Position numbers and translations under genes: made by a program
The notes under the pieces: generated by a model
Told to the model about the DNA's origin: nothing
Databases searched by the model: none
What the model saw: the letters and a program-made list of their open reading frames with translations, nothing else
Part shown: in pieces, positions 43,271 to 54,656 of the stretch
Numbering within the stretch: position 1 is the first letter of the stretch
How the letters are laid out: every line of letters starts with the position of its first letter
Origin: Molossus alvarezi
Taxonomy: Eukaryota; Chordata; Mammalia; Chiroptera; Molossidae
Assembly: GCA_037176705.1 (NCBI GenBank)
Contig: JBAWUJ010000087.1
Coordinates: forward strand, 124,001 to 188,000
Length of the DNA: 64,000 bases
Reading direction: 5' to 3'

Positions 43271-45412
43271 TAAATTTTTGATGGAATCTTTGGGGTTTTC
43301 TATGTATAGTATCATGTCATCTGCGAATAATGACAGTTTCACTTCCTCCTTTCCAATTTGGATCTGTTTTATTTTCTCTTCCTGTCTGATTGCTGTGTCT
43401 AAGACTTCCAGTACTATGTTAAATAAGAGTGGCGAAAGTGGGCATCCTTGCCTTGTTCCTGTTCTTTAGGGAAATGCTTTTAGTTTTTGCCCTTTGAGAA
43501 TGATGTTGGATGTAGTTCTTTCATATATGGCCTTTATTATGTTGGGATATGATCCCTTTATTGCAACATTGTTGAATGTTTTTATCAGAAATGGATGCTG
43601 GATTTTGTCGAAGGCTTTTTTGGCATATATTGATATGATCATGTGGTTTTTATTCTTCATTATATTTATGTGGTGTATCACATTTATGGATTTGCGAGTA
43701 TTTTACCAGCCTTGCATCCCTGGGATGAATCCCACTTGGTCATGGTGGATAATTTTTTTGGTGTATTGCTGGATCCAATTTGTTAGTATTTTGTTCTGGA
43801 TTTTGGCATCGATATTCTGCAGGGATATTGGCCTGTAGTTTTCTTTCTTTGTAGTTTCTTTTTCTGGTTTTGGAATTAATTATGCTGGCTTCATAAAACA
43901 AGTTTGGAATTCTTGCTTCTTCTTGAATTTTTTGAAATAGTTTGAGGAGATTGGGTGTTAGTTCTTCTTTGAATGTTCAGTAAAACTCCCCCATGAAGCC
44001 ATCCAGGCCTGGGATTTTGTTTGTTGGGAGAGTCTTGATTACATGTTCAATTTCTACTCTTGATATTGCTCTGTTCAAGTTTCTATCTCTTCCGGGTCCA
44101 GTTTTGGGAGTCTGTGCGTTTCTAGAAATTTGTCCATTTCGTTTAGATTGTCGAATTTGTTGCCATATAGTTGTTCATAGTAGTTGTTAATGATCTTTTG
44201 TATTTCTGTGGTGTCAATTGTTACTTCTCTTTTATTTCTGATTTTGTATATTTGGTTTCTCTCTCTTTGTTTCTTGGTGAGTCTAGGTAAGGGTCCATCA
44301 ATCTTGTTGATCTTTTTGAAAAACCAGCTCTTTGTTTCCTGTATTCTATGTATTGTTTTTTTGGTCTCTATGTGGTTTATTTCTGCTCTGATCTTTACTA
44401 TTTCCTTCCTTCTACTTGCTCTTGGGTTTTCTTTCTGTTTGCTTTCTAGTTCTTTAAGTTGCAAGGTTAGATACTCTATTAAAGATATTTTTGTTTTTTG
44501 AAGTAGGCCTGTAGTGCTATGAACTTCCCTCTCAGAACTGCTTTCACTGTATCCCATAGATTTTGTGTTGTTGTGTCTTCATTTAAATTGTTTTCCAGGA
44601 AGTTTTTGATTTCTTCCTTGATCTCCTCGGTGACCCATTCATCGTTTCATGACATGCTATTTAGCTTCCATGTGTTCAAATGTCTTTGCATGTTATTCTT
44701 GCAATTGATTTCTCATTTCATGCTATTGTGTTCTGAAAAGATGCTTGATATGACTTTAGTCTTCTTGAACTTGTACATACTTAGTTTGTGCCCTATTATG
44801 TGGTCTATCTTTGAGAATGTCTCATGTGCACTTGAGAAAAATGTGAATTCTCTTGTTTGGGGGTGTAATTCTCTGTAGATATCTATGAAATCTATTTGGT
44901 CTAGTGCTTCATTTAGAGTCTCTGTTTCTTGCTAATTTTTTGTCTAGAGGTTCTATCCACTGATGTCAACGGGGTGTTGAAGTCCCCTGCTATCATTGTA
45001 TTGCTATTGATTTCTCCTTTGAAGTCCTCCAGAAGATTTTTAATATATTTTGGTGCTACTATATTGGGTGCATATATATTTATCAAGGTTATAACTACCT
45101 GTTGGATAGATCATTTCAATATTATGTAGTGGCCTTCTTTGTCTCTAGTTATGGCCTTCATTTTGAAATGTATTTTATCAGATATGAGTATTGCTACCCA
45201 GGCTTTTTTTCCTTTTTGTTTAATTGGAAAATTTTTTTCCAACCCTTAACTTTCAATTTATGTGAGTCTTTTGTTGTCAGGCAGGTCTCTTGTAAACAAC
45301 ATATAGATGAGTCATGCTTTCTTATCCAATCAGCTACTCTGTGCCTTTTTATGGGAGCATTCAATCCATTTACATTTAAGGTGTTTATTGATATGTACTT
45401 ATTTATTGCCAT
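43271..45412 (-). pseudogene. L1-F ORF2, endonuclease and partial RT
   Basis: MAINKYISINTLNVNGLNAP opens the endonuclease at 45,412. The RT fingers carry the [13 protein letters not shown] region (about 44,290). The catalytic [10 protein letters not shown] is intact at about 43,310-43,333 (FADD at 43,316-43,327). Frameshifts break the frame several times. The thumb, Cys-rich C-terminus and part of the 3'UTR are deleted. Confidence 0.88.
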
Positions 45413-45457
45413 TTTGGTTTAATGTGGTTCTATTTTTTTTCCCATTTCTTTTGCTAA

Positions 45458-46345
45458 TTAGAGCAGTGCTTTTAACATTTCTTACAGTGCTGGTTTGGTG
45501 CTAATATATTCCCTTAGACTTTTTTTTTTGTCTGGGAAGCTCTTTCTTTGACCTTCTATTGTGAATGATAGCCTTGCTGGTTAGAGTAGTCTTGGATTCA
45601 GATTCTTCTTTTTCATTACCTTGATTAATTTCTGCCATTCCCATCTGGCCTGTAGTGTTTTTTTGTGTGAGAATTCAGCTGAGAGCCTTATGGGGTTTCC
45701 TTTGTAGTTAACCTGTTATTTTCTCTTGCAGCTTTTAGGATCCTCTCTTTGTCTTTAATTTTTGGCAGATTGATTACTATGTGTCTTGGTGTGGGCCTGT
45801 TTGGGTTCTTCTTACTAGAGGATCTCTGTGCTTCCTGAAATTGAATGCCTTCTTTCTTCACCAAATTAGGGAAGTTTCCTGTCACTATTTTTTTGAATAT
45901 ATTCTCTAACCCTTGCTCATTTTCTTCTTCTTCGGGGACTCCTATGATGCAAATATTATTACGCTTCCAGTTGTCCCACAGTTCTCTTAAGCTGTCTTTC
46001 TCTTTTTGAATCTTTTTGTCCTGTTGTTTTTCTGATTGGTTGATTTTTTTCTACAGTGTCTTCTAATTCACTGATCCAGTCCTCAGCTTCCACTGCTCTG
46101 CTTTTTAGACATTTGAATGTGTTTTTCATTTCTGATATGTCATTTTTCATATCTTCTTGGTAGTGTTTAATTTCCAATTTGCTTATTTTCAGCATCTCTA
46201 TGTTCTTACACATGCTGTTGAGCTTCCTCCAGATCATGGCTCTGAATTCTAGTATTGGTAACTTACTTAACTGCACCTCATTTATCTCATTTTTGGTAGA
46301 GGTCTCTTGTTCTTTAATTTGGCTTTTGTTTCTGTATTTCACCAT
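45458..46345 (-). pseudogene. L1-F ORF1, frameshifted
   Basis: The start MVKYRNKSQIKEQE is near 46,345 and the terminal ATGTTAAAAGCACTGCTCTAA gives the stop at 45,458. The coiled coil (46,000-46,300) and the HIVINLPKIKDKERILKAAR stretch (about 45,700-45,800) are clear. At least two frameshifts occur, near 45,960 and 45,690. Confidence 0.88.
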
Positions 46346-47270
46346 TTTGGCTATCACAGTGCACTTTGGAGTCTGCCAAATTTTCCCTGTGCATGTTGGT
46401 GTTCTGCTGTTTGTGGCTCCCTTTTCTGGGTTTGGATGAGGCAGGAAGGACCCACTTTAAACACCACTGTCAAGTCTTTACTTTCATGGTTAGAGTTGCT
46501 AGCCCAGGGAATGGTAGTTATCCTCTGGCTTTTTTTGCCTGGAGGCTTTTAGTAGAAGTCACCTGAAGAACCTTGGTTTCTGAATTGCCTGAAAAACTTT
46601 CTTAGGTGCTCAGTGTAAGAAGATTTCCAGAGGGTGGGTCAGATGCTGGTTGTTAATGGGCCTCGATTAGCATTTCAATGGCCACAAGGTGGGGTTGAAT
46701 CTTGGAGGGAGGGGCTGCCTCCTCTCCTCAGGGCCCTGGGAAGGAGTAAGATGACCACAGTTCTGCGTGGCTGCACTCAGCAAAAGCTCTGAGCACCCTC
46801 CAATTCCCAAGTGTCCCCACATAGTTCTAATTCAGTCTGCCTTTTCTCTGCCAGAGCCCAAGGTAAATGGCTGCTGCCAATTTAGCCTCTGTCCAGACTC
46901 TGCATCGTTAACCCTAGGGTGCTGCTCCCAGCTAAGGGTGGTGAGTCTGTGGCACCAGCTGAGGGCGTAGTACCCAGCCGATTTGGCAGGACTCAGCCAC
47001 GGTCGTTGGATGCAGGCAAGGTGGCAGCAGCTTTCAGCTGAGTCCCCTGGTTCCAGTGGACTCCACTGGTACCAGCCTAGGCCATTGCAGACCGTGGGCT
47101 CCTGGCCCCTTCTTGCATCCTCACAAGCCTACCAGGATTGAGTCAGTTTCCCTGGTTATGTGGTTTTTCAGGCTGCCTTTTGGTGGCCCCTTCCTGACAA
47201 TTTGTCTTTATTTTTGTTGTAAATCCAGTTTGGTACTGGGCAATGGTCTGTGTAGCTTCCATTCACTCTG

Positions 47271-47280
47271 CCACCATTTT
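47271..47280 (-). promoter_or_regulatory. YY1-like motif at the L1-F 5' end
   Basis: AAAATGGTGG on the minus strand lies within 20 bp of the element's 5' end, the same position as in L1-A. Confidence 0.5.
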
Positions 47281-47325
47281 TTCCCCTCCACATTTAAGTC
47301 TTTTATCCATTTTGAATTTATTCTT

Positions 47326-47598
47326 TTTTTTTTTAAGAATTTTTTTTATTTATCCTCACCCAAGGACATTTTTTTTTCTCCATTTTTTTGCACAGATAGA
47401 GTGGGAGGGAGAGAGAGGAAGGGAGAGAGAGAGAGAAACATCAATGTGAAAGGGACACATCGAGTGGCTGCCACCCGCACGACCAACCAGGGCCGGGGAC
47501 AAACTGCAACCGAGGTACATGCCCTTAGTGGGAACCGAACCCGGGTCTCTCCGGACCGCAGGCCGATGCTCTAACCGCTGAGCCAAACCGGCCAGGGA
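47326..47598 (-). mobile_element. Young bat SINE inside L1-E
   Basis: A full-length minus-orientation copy with tail TTATCCTCACCCAAGGACATTTTT and head GCCGGTTTGGCTCA near 47,593. The 14-bp perfect duplication TTGAATTTATTCTT lies at 47,312-47,325 and 47,599-47,612. It sits only 21 bp beyond the right target duplication of L1-F. Confidence 0.95.
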
Positions 47599-48273
47599 TT
47601 GAATTTATTCTTGTACATGGTGTAAGGTGATGATCTAGTTTTATTTTTATTTTTTTTATGTAGCTGTCCAATTTTACCAACACCATTTATTAAGGAGGCT
47701 GACTTTACTCCAGTGTATGCTCTTGTCTCCTTTGTCAAATATTAATTGAGCATAATGTCTTGGGACCATTTGTGGGCTTTCTGTTTTCTTCCACTGGTCT
47801 ATAAGCCTGTTCTTGTGGCAGTACCAGGCTGTTTTGATTACAGTAGTTTTATAGTATAACCTGATATCCGGTATTGTAATCTCACCTACTTTGTCCTTCT
47901 TTTTCAAGACTGCTGTGGCTATTCGGGATCTTTTTTTGGTTCCATATGAACATTTGGAGTATTTGTTCTAGTTTGGTGAAATATGTTGTAGGTATTTTGA
48001 TGGGGATTGCTTTGAATGTATAGATTGCTTTGGGTGATATGGACATTTTAATGATGTTAATTTCTCCAATTCATGAACAAAGTATGTCCTTCCACTTTTT
48101 TATATCTCCCTTTGTTTCTTTTTTCAATGTCCGGTAGTTTTCTGCAAATAGGTCCTTTGCTTCTTTGGTTAAATTTATTACTTGGTATCTTAATTTTTCT
48201 GCCGCTACAATAAATTTTTTTTTTCAGTTTCTCTTTCTATAAGTTCATCATTGGTGTATACGAATGCTGTCGA

Positions 48274-48499
48274 GCACTGGCTAGTTTGGCAAAGTGGTTA
48301 GAGCATCTGCCTGCAGTTGGGACAAACCTGGGTTTGGTTGCTGCTAAGGGTACGTACCTCATTTTCAGTTTTTTTCCAGCCCTGGTTGAATCATATGGGT
48401 GGCAACAACTTGATGTGTCTCTTTGACATTAATGTTTCTCTCTTCTTCCCTCCTACTCTATCTGATCAATATATTAAAAAATATGAGGATAAAAAAAAA
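48274..48499 (+). mobile_element. Bat SINE inside L1-E, plus orientation
   Basis: The head GCACTGGCTAGTTTGGCAAAG is followed by the body and the tail ATGAGGATAAAAAAAAA. The duplication GAATG(C/A)TGTCGA lies at 48,262-48,273 and 48,500-48,511. L1-E ORF2 resumes directly afterwards. Confidence 0.92.
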
Positions 48500-49768
48500 G
48501 AATGATGTCGATTCGATTTCTTGACATTAATTTTGTATCCTGCTACTTTGCCAAATTCCCTTATAAAGTCTAGTAGATTTTTGATGGAGTCTTTAAAGTT
48601 TCTATGTATAATATCATGTAATCTGCAAATAATGAGTTTCACTTCTTCCTTTCCAATTTGGATCCAATTTATTTTTTTCTTCCTGTCTGATTGCTGTGGC
48701 TAAAACTTCCAGTACTATCTTAAATAACAGTGGCAGAAGTAGGCATCTCTGTCCTGTTCCTGTTTTTAATGGAAATGCTTTTAGTTTTTGCCCATTGAGT
48801 ATGATGTTGGCTGTAGGTCTTTCATATATTGTCTTTATTATGTCGAGATATGATCTCTCTATAACCACATTGGTGATCGTTTTTATCAGAAATGGGTGCT
48901 GAATTTTGTTGAATGCTTTTTCAGCATCTATTGATATGATCATGTGGTTTTTATGCTTCATTTTGTTTATGTGATGTATCACATTTATTGATTTTCAAAT
49001 ATTGTACCAATCTTGCATCCCTGGGATGAATTCCACTTGGTCTTGGTGAATAAAATTTTTTGGTGTAATGCTGGATTTTATTTGCAAGTATTTTGTTCAG
49101 GATTTAGGCATCTATGTTCATCAGGGATATTGGCCTGTAGTTTTCTTTCTTTGTAGTATTTTTTTCTGATTATGGCATTAGAATTATGCTGCCCTCATAA
49201 AGTAAGTTTGGAAGTCCTCCTTCTTCTTGAAGTTTTTTGAAATAGTTAGAGAAGAATGGGTGTCAGTTCTTCTTTGAACGTTCAGTAAAACTCCCCCATC
49301 ACTGACACCACAGAAATGCAGAGATTATTTAAAAATACTATGAACAATTATACACCAACGAATTAGACAATCTAGGCAAAATGCACTGATTTTAAGAAAC
49401 ACATAGTCACCCATAACTGAACAAGGAAGACATAGAATATTTAAACAGACCAATAACAACTAAGAAAATTGAAGATCTAATTAAGAATCTCTCAGCAAAG
49501 CCTGGTACTGGATAGCTTCATGGGCAAGTTCTACTGAACATTCAAAGAAGAACTAACACCCATTCTCCTAAAAGTTTTCCAAAAAGTCCAAGAAAGATGA
49601 AGACTTCTAAACTTCTTTTATGAGGCCAACATAATTGAAATAATAATTTAAAAAACAACAGATAAAGGCAGAACAAAACAACAAACAAACAAACAAAAAA
49701 ACACAGACCCATATTCCTGATGAACATACATGCCAAAATCCTTAAGAAAATACAAGAAAATTGGCTAG

Positions 49769-49778
49769 AAGATGGTGG
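49769..49778 (+). promoter_or_regulatory. YY1-like motif at the L1-G outer 5' end
   Basis: AAGATGGTGG lies at the outer start of L1-G, the standard position for the L1 YY1 site. A second related motif, AAAATGGAGG, lies at about 50,624-50,633 where the shorter L1s of this window begin. Confidence 0.5.
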
Positions 49779-51412
49779 TGGGCAGGACCAGAGGGAGAGT
49801 GAGTGTGTGAGAGAGTGTGAGTGGATGTGAAGGTGGACAACCACAGCCAAACAGTGCAGTGATACAGAGCAGAAGGTTCCTGTGCTGTTGACGAGAGCAG
49901 CCAACTACCACAGTAAGCTGATTTTCAGAATGCTTCTCCCTGCACCACAGGAAGCTCCCAACATTTTGGAAGATCCAGGGTCTTCCCTGGGAGGAGGCAG
50001 TGGGAGCGGCTATGGCCCAGCAACCAGAGCCCACCAGCACACCTGGCACCATCAGACCAGTGAACACTCTGTGTCAACAGAGACCAGTACAAAATACTGG
50101 CACTCCCAAGGTGCTGGTACAGGAAACCATGGACAGCTGGGAGTCCAGCACCATCTCCTATACTAGCAGCATGATGAGAGTCAAGATATACCCCCAGCAA
50201 ATGAGCCTGGGAGCAGATATCCATCCCCAGGCAACAAAAGCACAGACCAGCAGATGACACCCATCCCCAAAAACTACAGCAAAAGCTGAGCAGCTGTTGA
50301 GCCCCCCCGGGGCAGCAAAACACCCCAACAGCCAGCAGAAAGACATAGGATTCTACAGAGGCCTATGTGGTACAGCAGTTCACAATAGCAGTGGAATGCC
50401 TGAGCTCAAGAGAGACTGGTGAGATTCAGCTGCCTTCCTGTGGGAACTGCAGGATGCTGAAGCACCAGAGAGTCCTGTGTGACCCAGCAGCCCATAAGAT
50501 AGGTATAGAGCCTGGTATCCAAAGGCACTGTGCAATCCAGTTACCTGGAAAACCTGCAGGGTGCAGAGGCACCAGAAAGGCCTGTGCAAACCAGCTGCAC
50601 AGAACATAGACTTAGAGGATCTGAAAATGGAGGCAGAGTGAATAGAAGCTATGCAGAGGATCTCACAGGTACAAATGGGAATTACAACTAAAATAAAGAC
50701 AAATCCTCAGAAAAAAAACAACAGAAAAGCAGCAGAACAAGACCATATAACCAGAGACAAAGGTACATCTGTGCAGGCACAAGGGGGTGGTGAGCTGGGA
50801 GCCCATGGACAGCAGAAGTCTTATCTGTGAGCAGTGCCCTTGGGGAATAAAGACCAACCTGGCTCCACAGTGCAGAGAGTTGGGACAGAATGCAAAAATA
50901 GCTACAATCACTCACCTGGGGGCTACAACAGAGGGAAGGCAGACAGGGTTGAAACTTCGTGGGGATACCCAGGGTTTGGTGGGCACTCAGAGTTTTGCAG
51001 AGTTGTGGCCACAAAGGACTGTGGCCAGGGTGCTCCTTCCCTGAGCTGTGGGGAAAAGCAGCAGCCCTCACCCTCAGAGATCCAGCTTTTCCAAATGAGG
51101 CAAAGAAATGCAAACTGTGGCGCATTAATAACCAGCATTTATCCCACACTCTGGAAATCCTCTTATGCAGAACACCAGGGCTACATTTCAAGACACTAAG
51201 TAACTGAGATGACTAGCCACCAGGAAAAAGCTAGAGGATAACTGAACATTTCCTGAGCTTGCAAATCTAGTCATGAAAGTAAGACTGACAGTGGTGTTTA
51301 ACGTTGGTTAACACAGGCTCATCCAAACCAAATACAGGGAGCTGGAAACAGCAGACCACCAACACCCACAGAAAAAATGTGGCAGCCTCCAAAACCTACT
51401 GAGATAGCCAAA

Positions 51413-52308
51413 ATGGTGAAACAAAGAAACAGACCCCAATGAAAGAACAAGAGAAGTCTATTGAAGATGAGATTAATGAAATGCGGTAAAACAAATTATC
51501 AGAGGTAGAGTTCAGAACCATGATTATGAAGAAGCTCAACAGCATGAGTAAGGACATCAGCACCATGAATAAAAATATAGAAACACGGAAAACCAGCCAA
51601 GTGAAAATAAATAATGACATAGCAGAAATTAAGAACACATTGGAAGGACTAACCAACAGAGTAGAGGAAGCTGAGGACCAAATCAGTGAATTAGAAGACG
51701 GGGTAGAAATCATCAACCAATCAGAAAACCAAAAAAAGAAAACAATTTAAAAACAGGAAGACAGCCTAAGAGAATTGTGGGACAACTGGAAACATAATAA
51801 CATTTGCAACATAGGAGTCCCCGTAGAGGTAAAAGATGGGAAAGGGTTAGAGAATATGTTTGAAGAAATAATGACAGAAAACTTTTCTAACTTGGTGAAG
51901 GAAGAAGGCATTCAAGTTCAAGAAGCACAGAGAGTCCCAAGTAAGAAGAACCCAAACAGGCCCATACCAAGACACATAGTCATTAAAATGCCAAAAATTA
52001 AAGACAAAGAGACAATCCTAAAAACAGCAAGACATAAGCAACAGATTACCTACAAAGAAACCCTCATAGGGCTGTCAGCTGACTTCTGAACAAAAACACT
52101 ACAAGCCAGAAGGGACTGGAATGAGTTAATCAAGGTCATGGGAAAAAAAAAAAAAAAAAAGATCTAAATCCAAGACTACTCTACCCAGCAAGGCTATCAT
52201 ACAAAAAAAAAAAGGGCAAATAAAGAGCTTCCAAGACAAAAAAAAAGGCTTAGGGAATAGATTAGCACCAAGCCAGCACTGCAAAAAATGTTGAAAGGAC
52301 TGCTGTAA
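51413..52308 (+). pseudogene. L1-G ORF1, frameshifted
   Basis: The start MVKQRNRPQ-like frame (51,413), the coiled coil to about 51,750, and HIVIKMPKIKDKETILKTAR near 51,975-52,030 are recognisable. Stops occur at 51,486 and 51,748, and a long A tract lies at about 52,142-52,160. The terminal TGCTGTAA is at 52,301-52,308. Confidence 0.85.
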
Positions 52309-52376
52309 TTAGTAAACAAAATAGAAAGAAAAATATAAACACACTAAATAAAAATTGCAATAATAAGTACATATCA

Positions 52377-52625
52377 GCCCTGGCTGGTTTGGCTCAGCGG
52401 TTAGAGCGTCGACCTGCGGTCCGAAGAGACCCGGGTTCAGTTTCCACTAAGGGCACGTACTTCGGTTGCAGTTTGTCCCCGGCCCTGGTTGGTCGTGCGG
52501 GTGGCAGCCACTCGATGTGTCCCTTCACGTCGATGTTTCTCTCTCTCTCTCTTCCTTCTACTTTCTCCTTCCCTCTCTATCTGTACAAAAAATGGAAAAA
52601 TATCCTCGGGTGAGGAAAAAAAAAA
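52377..52625 (+). mobile_element. Young bat SINE in L1-G
   Basis: A full-length copy with head GCCCTGGCTGGTTTGGCTCA, A box TGGCTCAGCGG, B-box-like GGGTTCAGTTTCC and tail ATATCCTCGGGTGAGGAAAAAA. The perfect duplication AAGTACATATCA lies at 52,365-52,376 and 52,626-52,637. Confidence 0.95.
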
Positions 52626-54396
52626 AAGTACATATCAATAACCACATTAACTGTAAATGGATTGTATGCTTCAATAAAAAGACAGAGAGTAGCTGATTGG
52701 ATACAAAATCATGACTCATATATATGTAAACAACATACCTCACAACAAAAGACTCACGTAGGTTGAAAGTGAAGGGATGGAAAAAAATCTTCCAAGCAAA
52801 TGGAAAGGAAAAAAAGCTGGTGTACCATTACTCATATCTGATTAAATATATTTTAAACTGAAAGCCATAACTAGAGAAAAAGAAGGCCACTACATAATAT
52901 AAAAATCATCTACCCAACAGAAAGATATAACCGAGGTAAATATATATGCACCCAATATAGGAGCACCAAAATATATTAAAAATCTTCTGGAGGACTTCAA
53001 AGGAGAAATTGACAGCAATACAATCATAGCAGGGGACGTCAACACACCGTTGACATTACTGGATACATCCTCGAAACACAAAAGGAAACAGACACTCTAA
53101 ATGAAGCACTAGACCAAATGGACTTAATAGATATTTACAGAGAATGACATCCAAACTAGAGAATTCACATTCTTCGCAAGTGCACATGGGACATTCTAAA
53201 AGATACACCACATGTCGGAACACAAACTAAGTCTCTATAAGTTCCACAAGATTAAAATCATATCAAGCATCTTCTCAGATCATAATGGCATAAAACTAGA
53301 AATCATCTGCCATAAGAACATGCAAAGACATTTGAAAATATGGAGGCTAAATAGCATATTATTGAATAATGAATGGGTTACTATGGAGATCATGGAAGAA
53401 ATTAGAAACTTCCTGGAATGCCAATGTAAATGAACACACAGCAACACAAAATCAATGGGATGCAGTGAAAGCACTTTGGAGAAGGAAGTTCATAAAACAA
53501 CAAGCCTACCTCAAGAAGAAATAAAAATTTTTAATAGACTATCTAACCTCACAACTTAAAAAACTAGAAAGCAAAAAGAAAGAAACCACAGAGCAAGTAG
53601 AAGGAAGGAAATAATAAAGATCAGAGCAGAAATAAGTGACATAGAGACCAAAAAAAAAAAAAAAAAAAAAACAATTCAAAGGATTAATTAAACAAAGAGC
53701 TGGTTCTTTGAAAAAATAAACAAGATTGATGGACCCTCAGCTAGACTCACCAAGAAACAAAGAGAGAGAACCCAAATATACTAAATCAAAAATAGAAGAG
53801 GAGAAATAATAACTGACACCACGGAAATACAAAGGATTGTTAACAGATATTATGAACAATTATATGGCAACAAATTCGACAATCTAAGCATAATGGACAA
53901 ATTTCTAGAAACACATAGTCTCCCAAAACTGAACTGGGAATAGATAGAAAACCTGAACAGTCAAAAACAACAAAAGAAATTGAACATGCAATTTAAGACT
54001 CTCTCAGCAAACTAAAGCCCAGGCCCGGATAACTTCATGTGAATGTTTTACCGAACATTCAAAGAAGAACTAACACCCATTATCCTCAAGCTATTTCAAA
54101 AAAATTCGAGAAGGAGAAAGACTTCCAAACTTGTTTATGAGGCCAGCATAATTCTAATTGAAAAACCAGGAAAAAGACATTACAAAAAAAGAAACTGCAG
54201 GCCAATATCCCCAAAGAACATAAACATCAAAATCCTGAACAAAATACTAGCAAATCAAATCCAGCAATACATCAAGAAATTATTCCCCATAACCAAGTGG
54301 GATTCATCCCAGGGATGCAAGGCTGGTACAATATTTGCAAGTCAATAAATGTGATACATCTGATAAATAAAATGAAAGATAAAAATCATATCATCA

Positions 54397-54656
54397 GCCC
54401 TGGCTGGTTTGGCTCAGCAATTAGAGAGTCCTCCTGTGGTCCAGGAAGACCTGGGCTTAGTTCCTGCTAAGGGCATGTGCCTTGGTTTCAGTTTATCCTC
54501 GGACCTGGTTGATCATGCGGGTGGCAGCCACTTGATGTGTCCCTTTCACGTCAATGTTTCTCTCTCTCTCTCTGTTTCTCTCTCTCCCTCCCACTCTACC
54601 TGAGCAAAAAATGGAAAAGTGTCTTTGGGTGAGGATAAAAAAATAAAAATAAAAAT
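54397..54656 (+). mobile_element. Young bat SINE in L1-G RT
   Basis: The head GCCCTGGCTGGTTTGGCTCA is followed by a (TC)n run and the tail TGTCTTTGGGTGAGGATAAAA. The duplication AAATCATAT(C/G)ATCA lies at 54,383-54,396 and 54,657-54,670. Confidence 0.94.

Larger units (their letters stand above)
43148..47288 (-). mobile_element. L1-F: 5'-complete LINE-1 nested in L1-E
   Basis: The 5' end (GAGGGGAAAAAATGGTGGCAGAG) is at 47,288 and the A-rich 3' end is at 43,148. The 16-bp target duplication CACATTTAAGTCTTTT at 43,132-43,147 and 47,289-47,304 is perfect and lies inside L1-E ORF2, which continues exactly across it. The element is about 4.1 kb, because the ORF2 3' half is deleted at about 43,271, where the RT palm joins the 3'UTR directly. 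Confidence 0.93.
41957..49300 (-). mobile_element. L1-E: 5'-truncated LINE-1, host of later insertions
   Basis: Minus-strand L1 whose 3' end lies at about 41,957 (TTAATTTATTTTTGTTACAGATG). It contains the 3'UTR and ORF2 up to the middle of the RT, where it stops at 49,300. It is interrupted by L1-F (43,148-47,288), a SINE (47,326-47,598) and another SINE (48,274-48,499). It joins L1-H head to head at 49,300/49,301. Confidence 0.88.
42230..49300 (-). pseudogene. L1-E ORF2, disrupted
   Basis: Read on the minus strand, the RT part lies at 48,512-49,300, the middle at 47,613-48,261 and the C-terminal part at 42,230-43,134. The RT catalytic motif reads [10 protein letters not shown] (48,618-48,629 codes ADY), so the second catalytic Asp of FADD is lost. 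Frameshifts and three nested insertions make it non-functional. Confidence 0.85.

Noticed and set aside
52377..52450. SINE heads considered as tRNA genes
   Set aside because: A and B boxes are present but the sequence does not close into an acceptor stem and anticodon arm. The copies continue into the SINE body and have target duplications.
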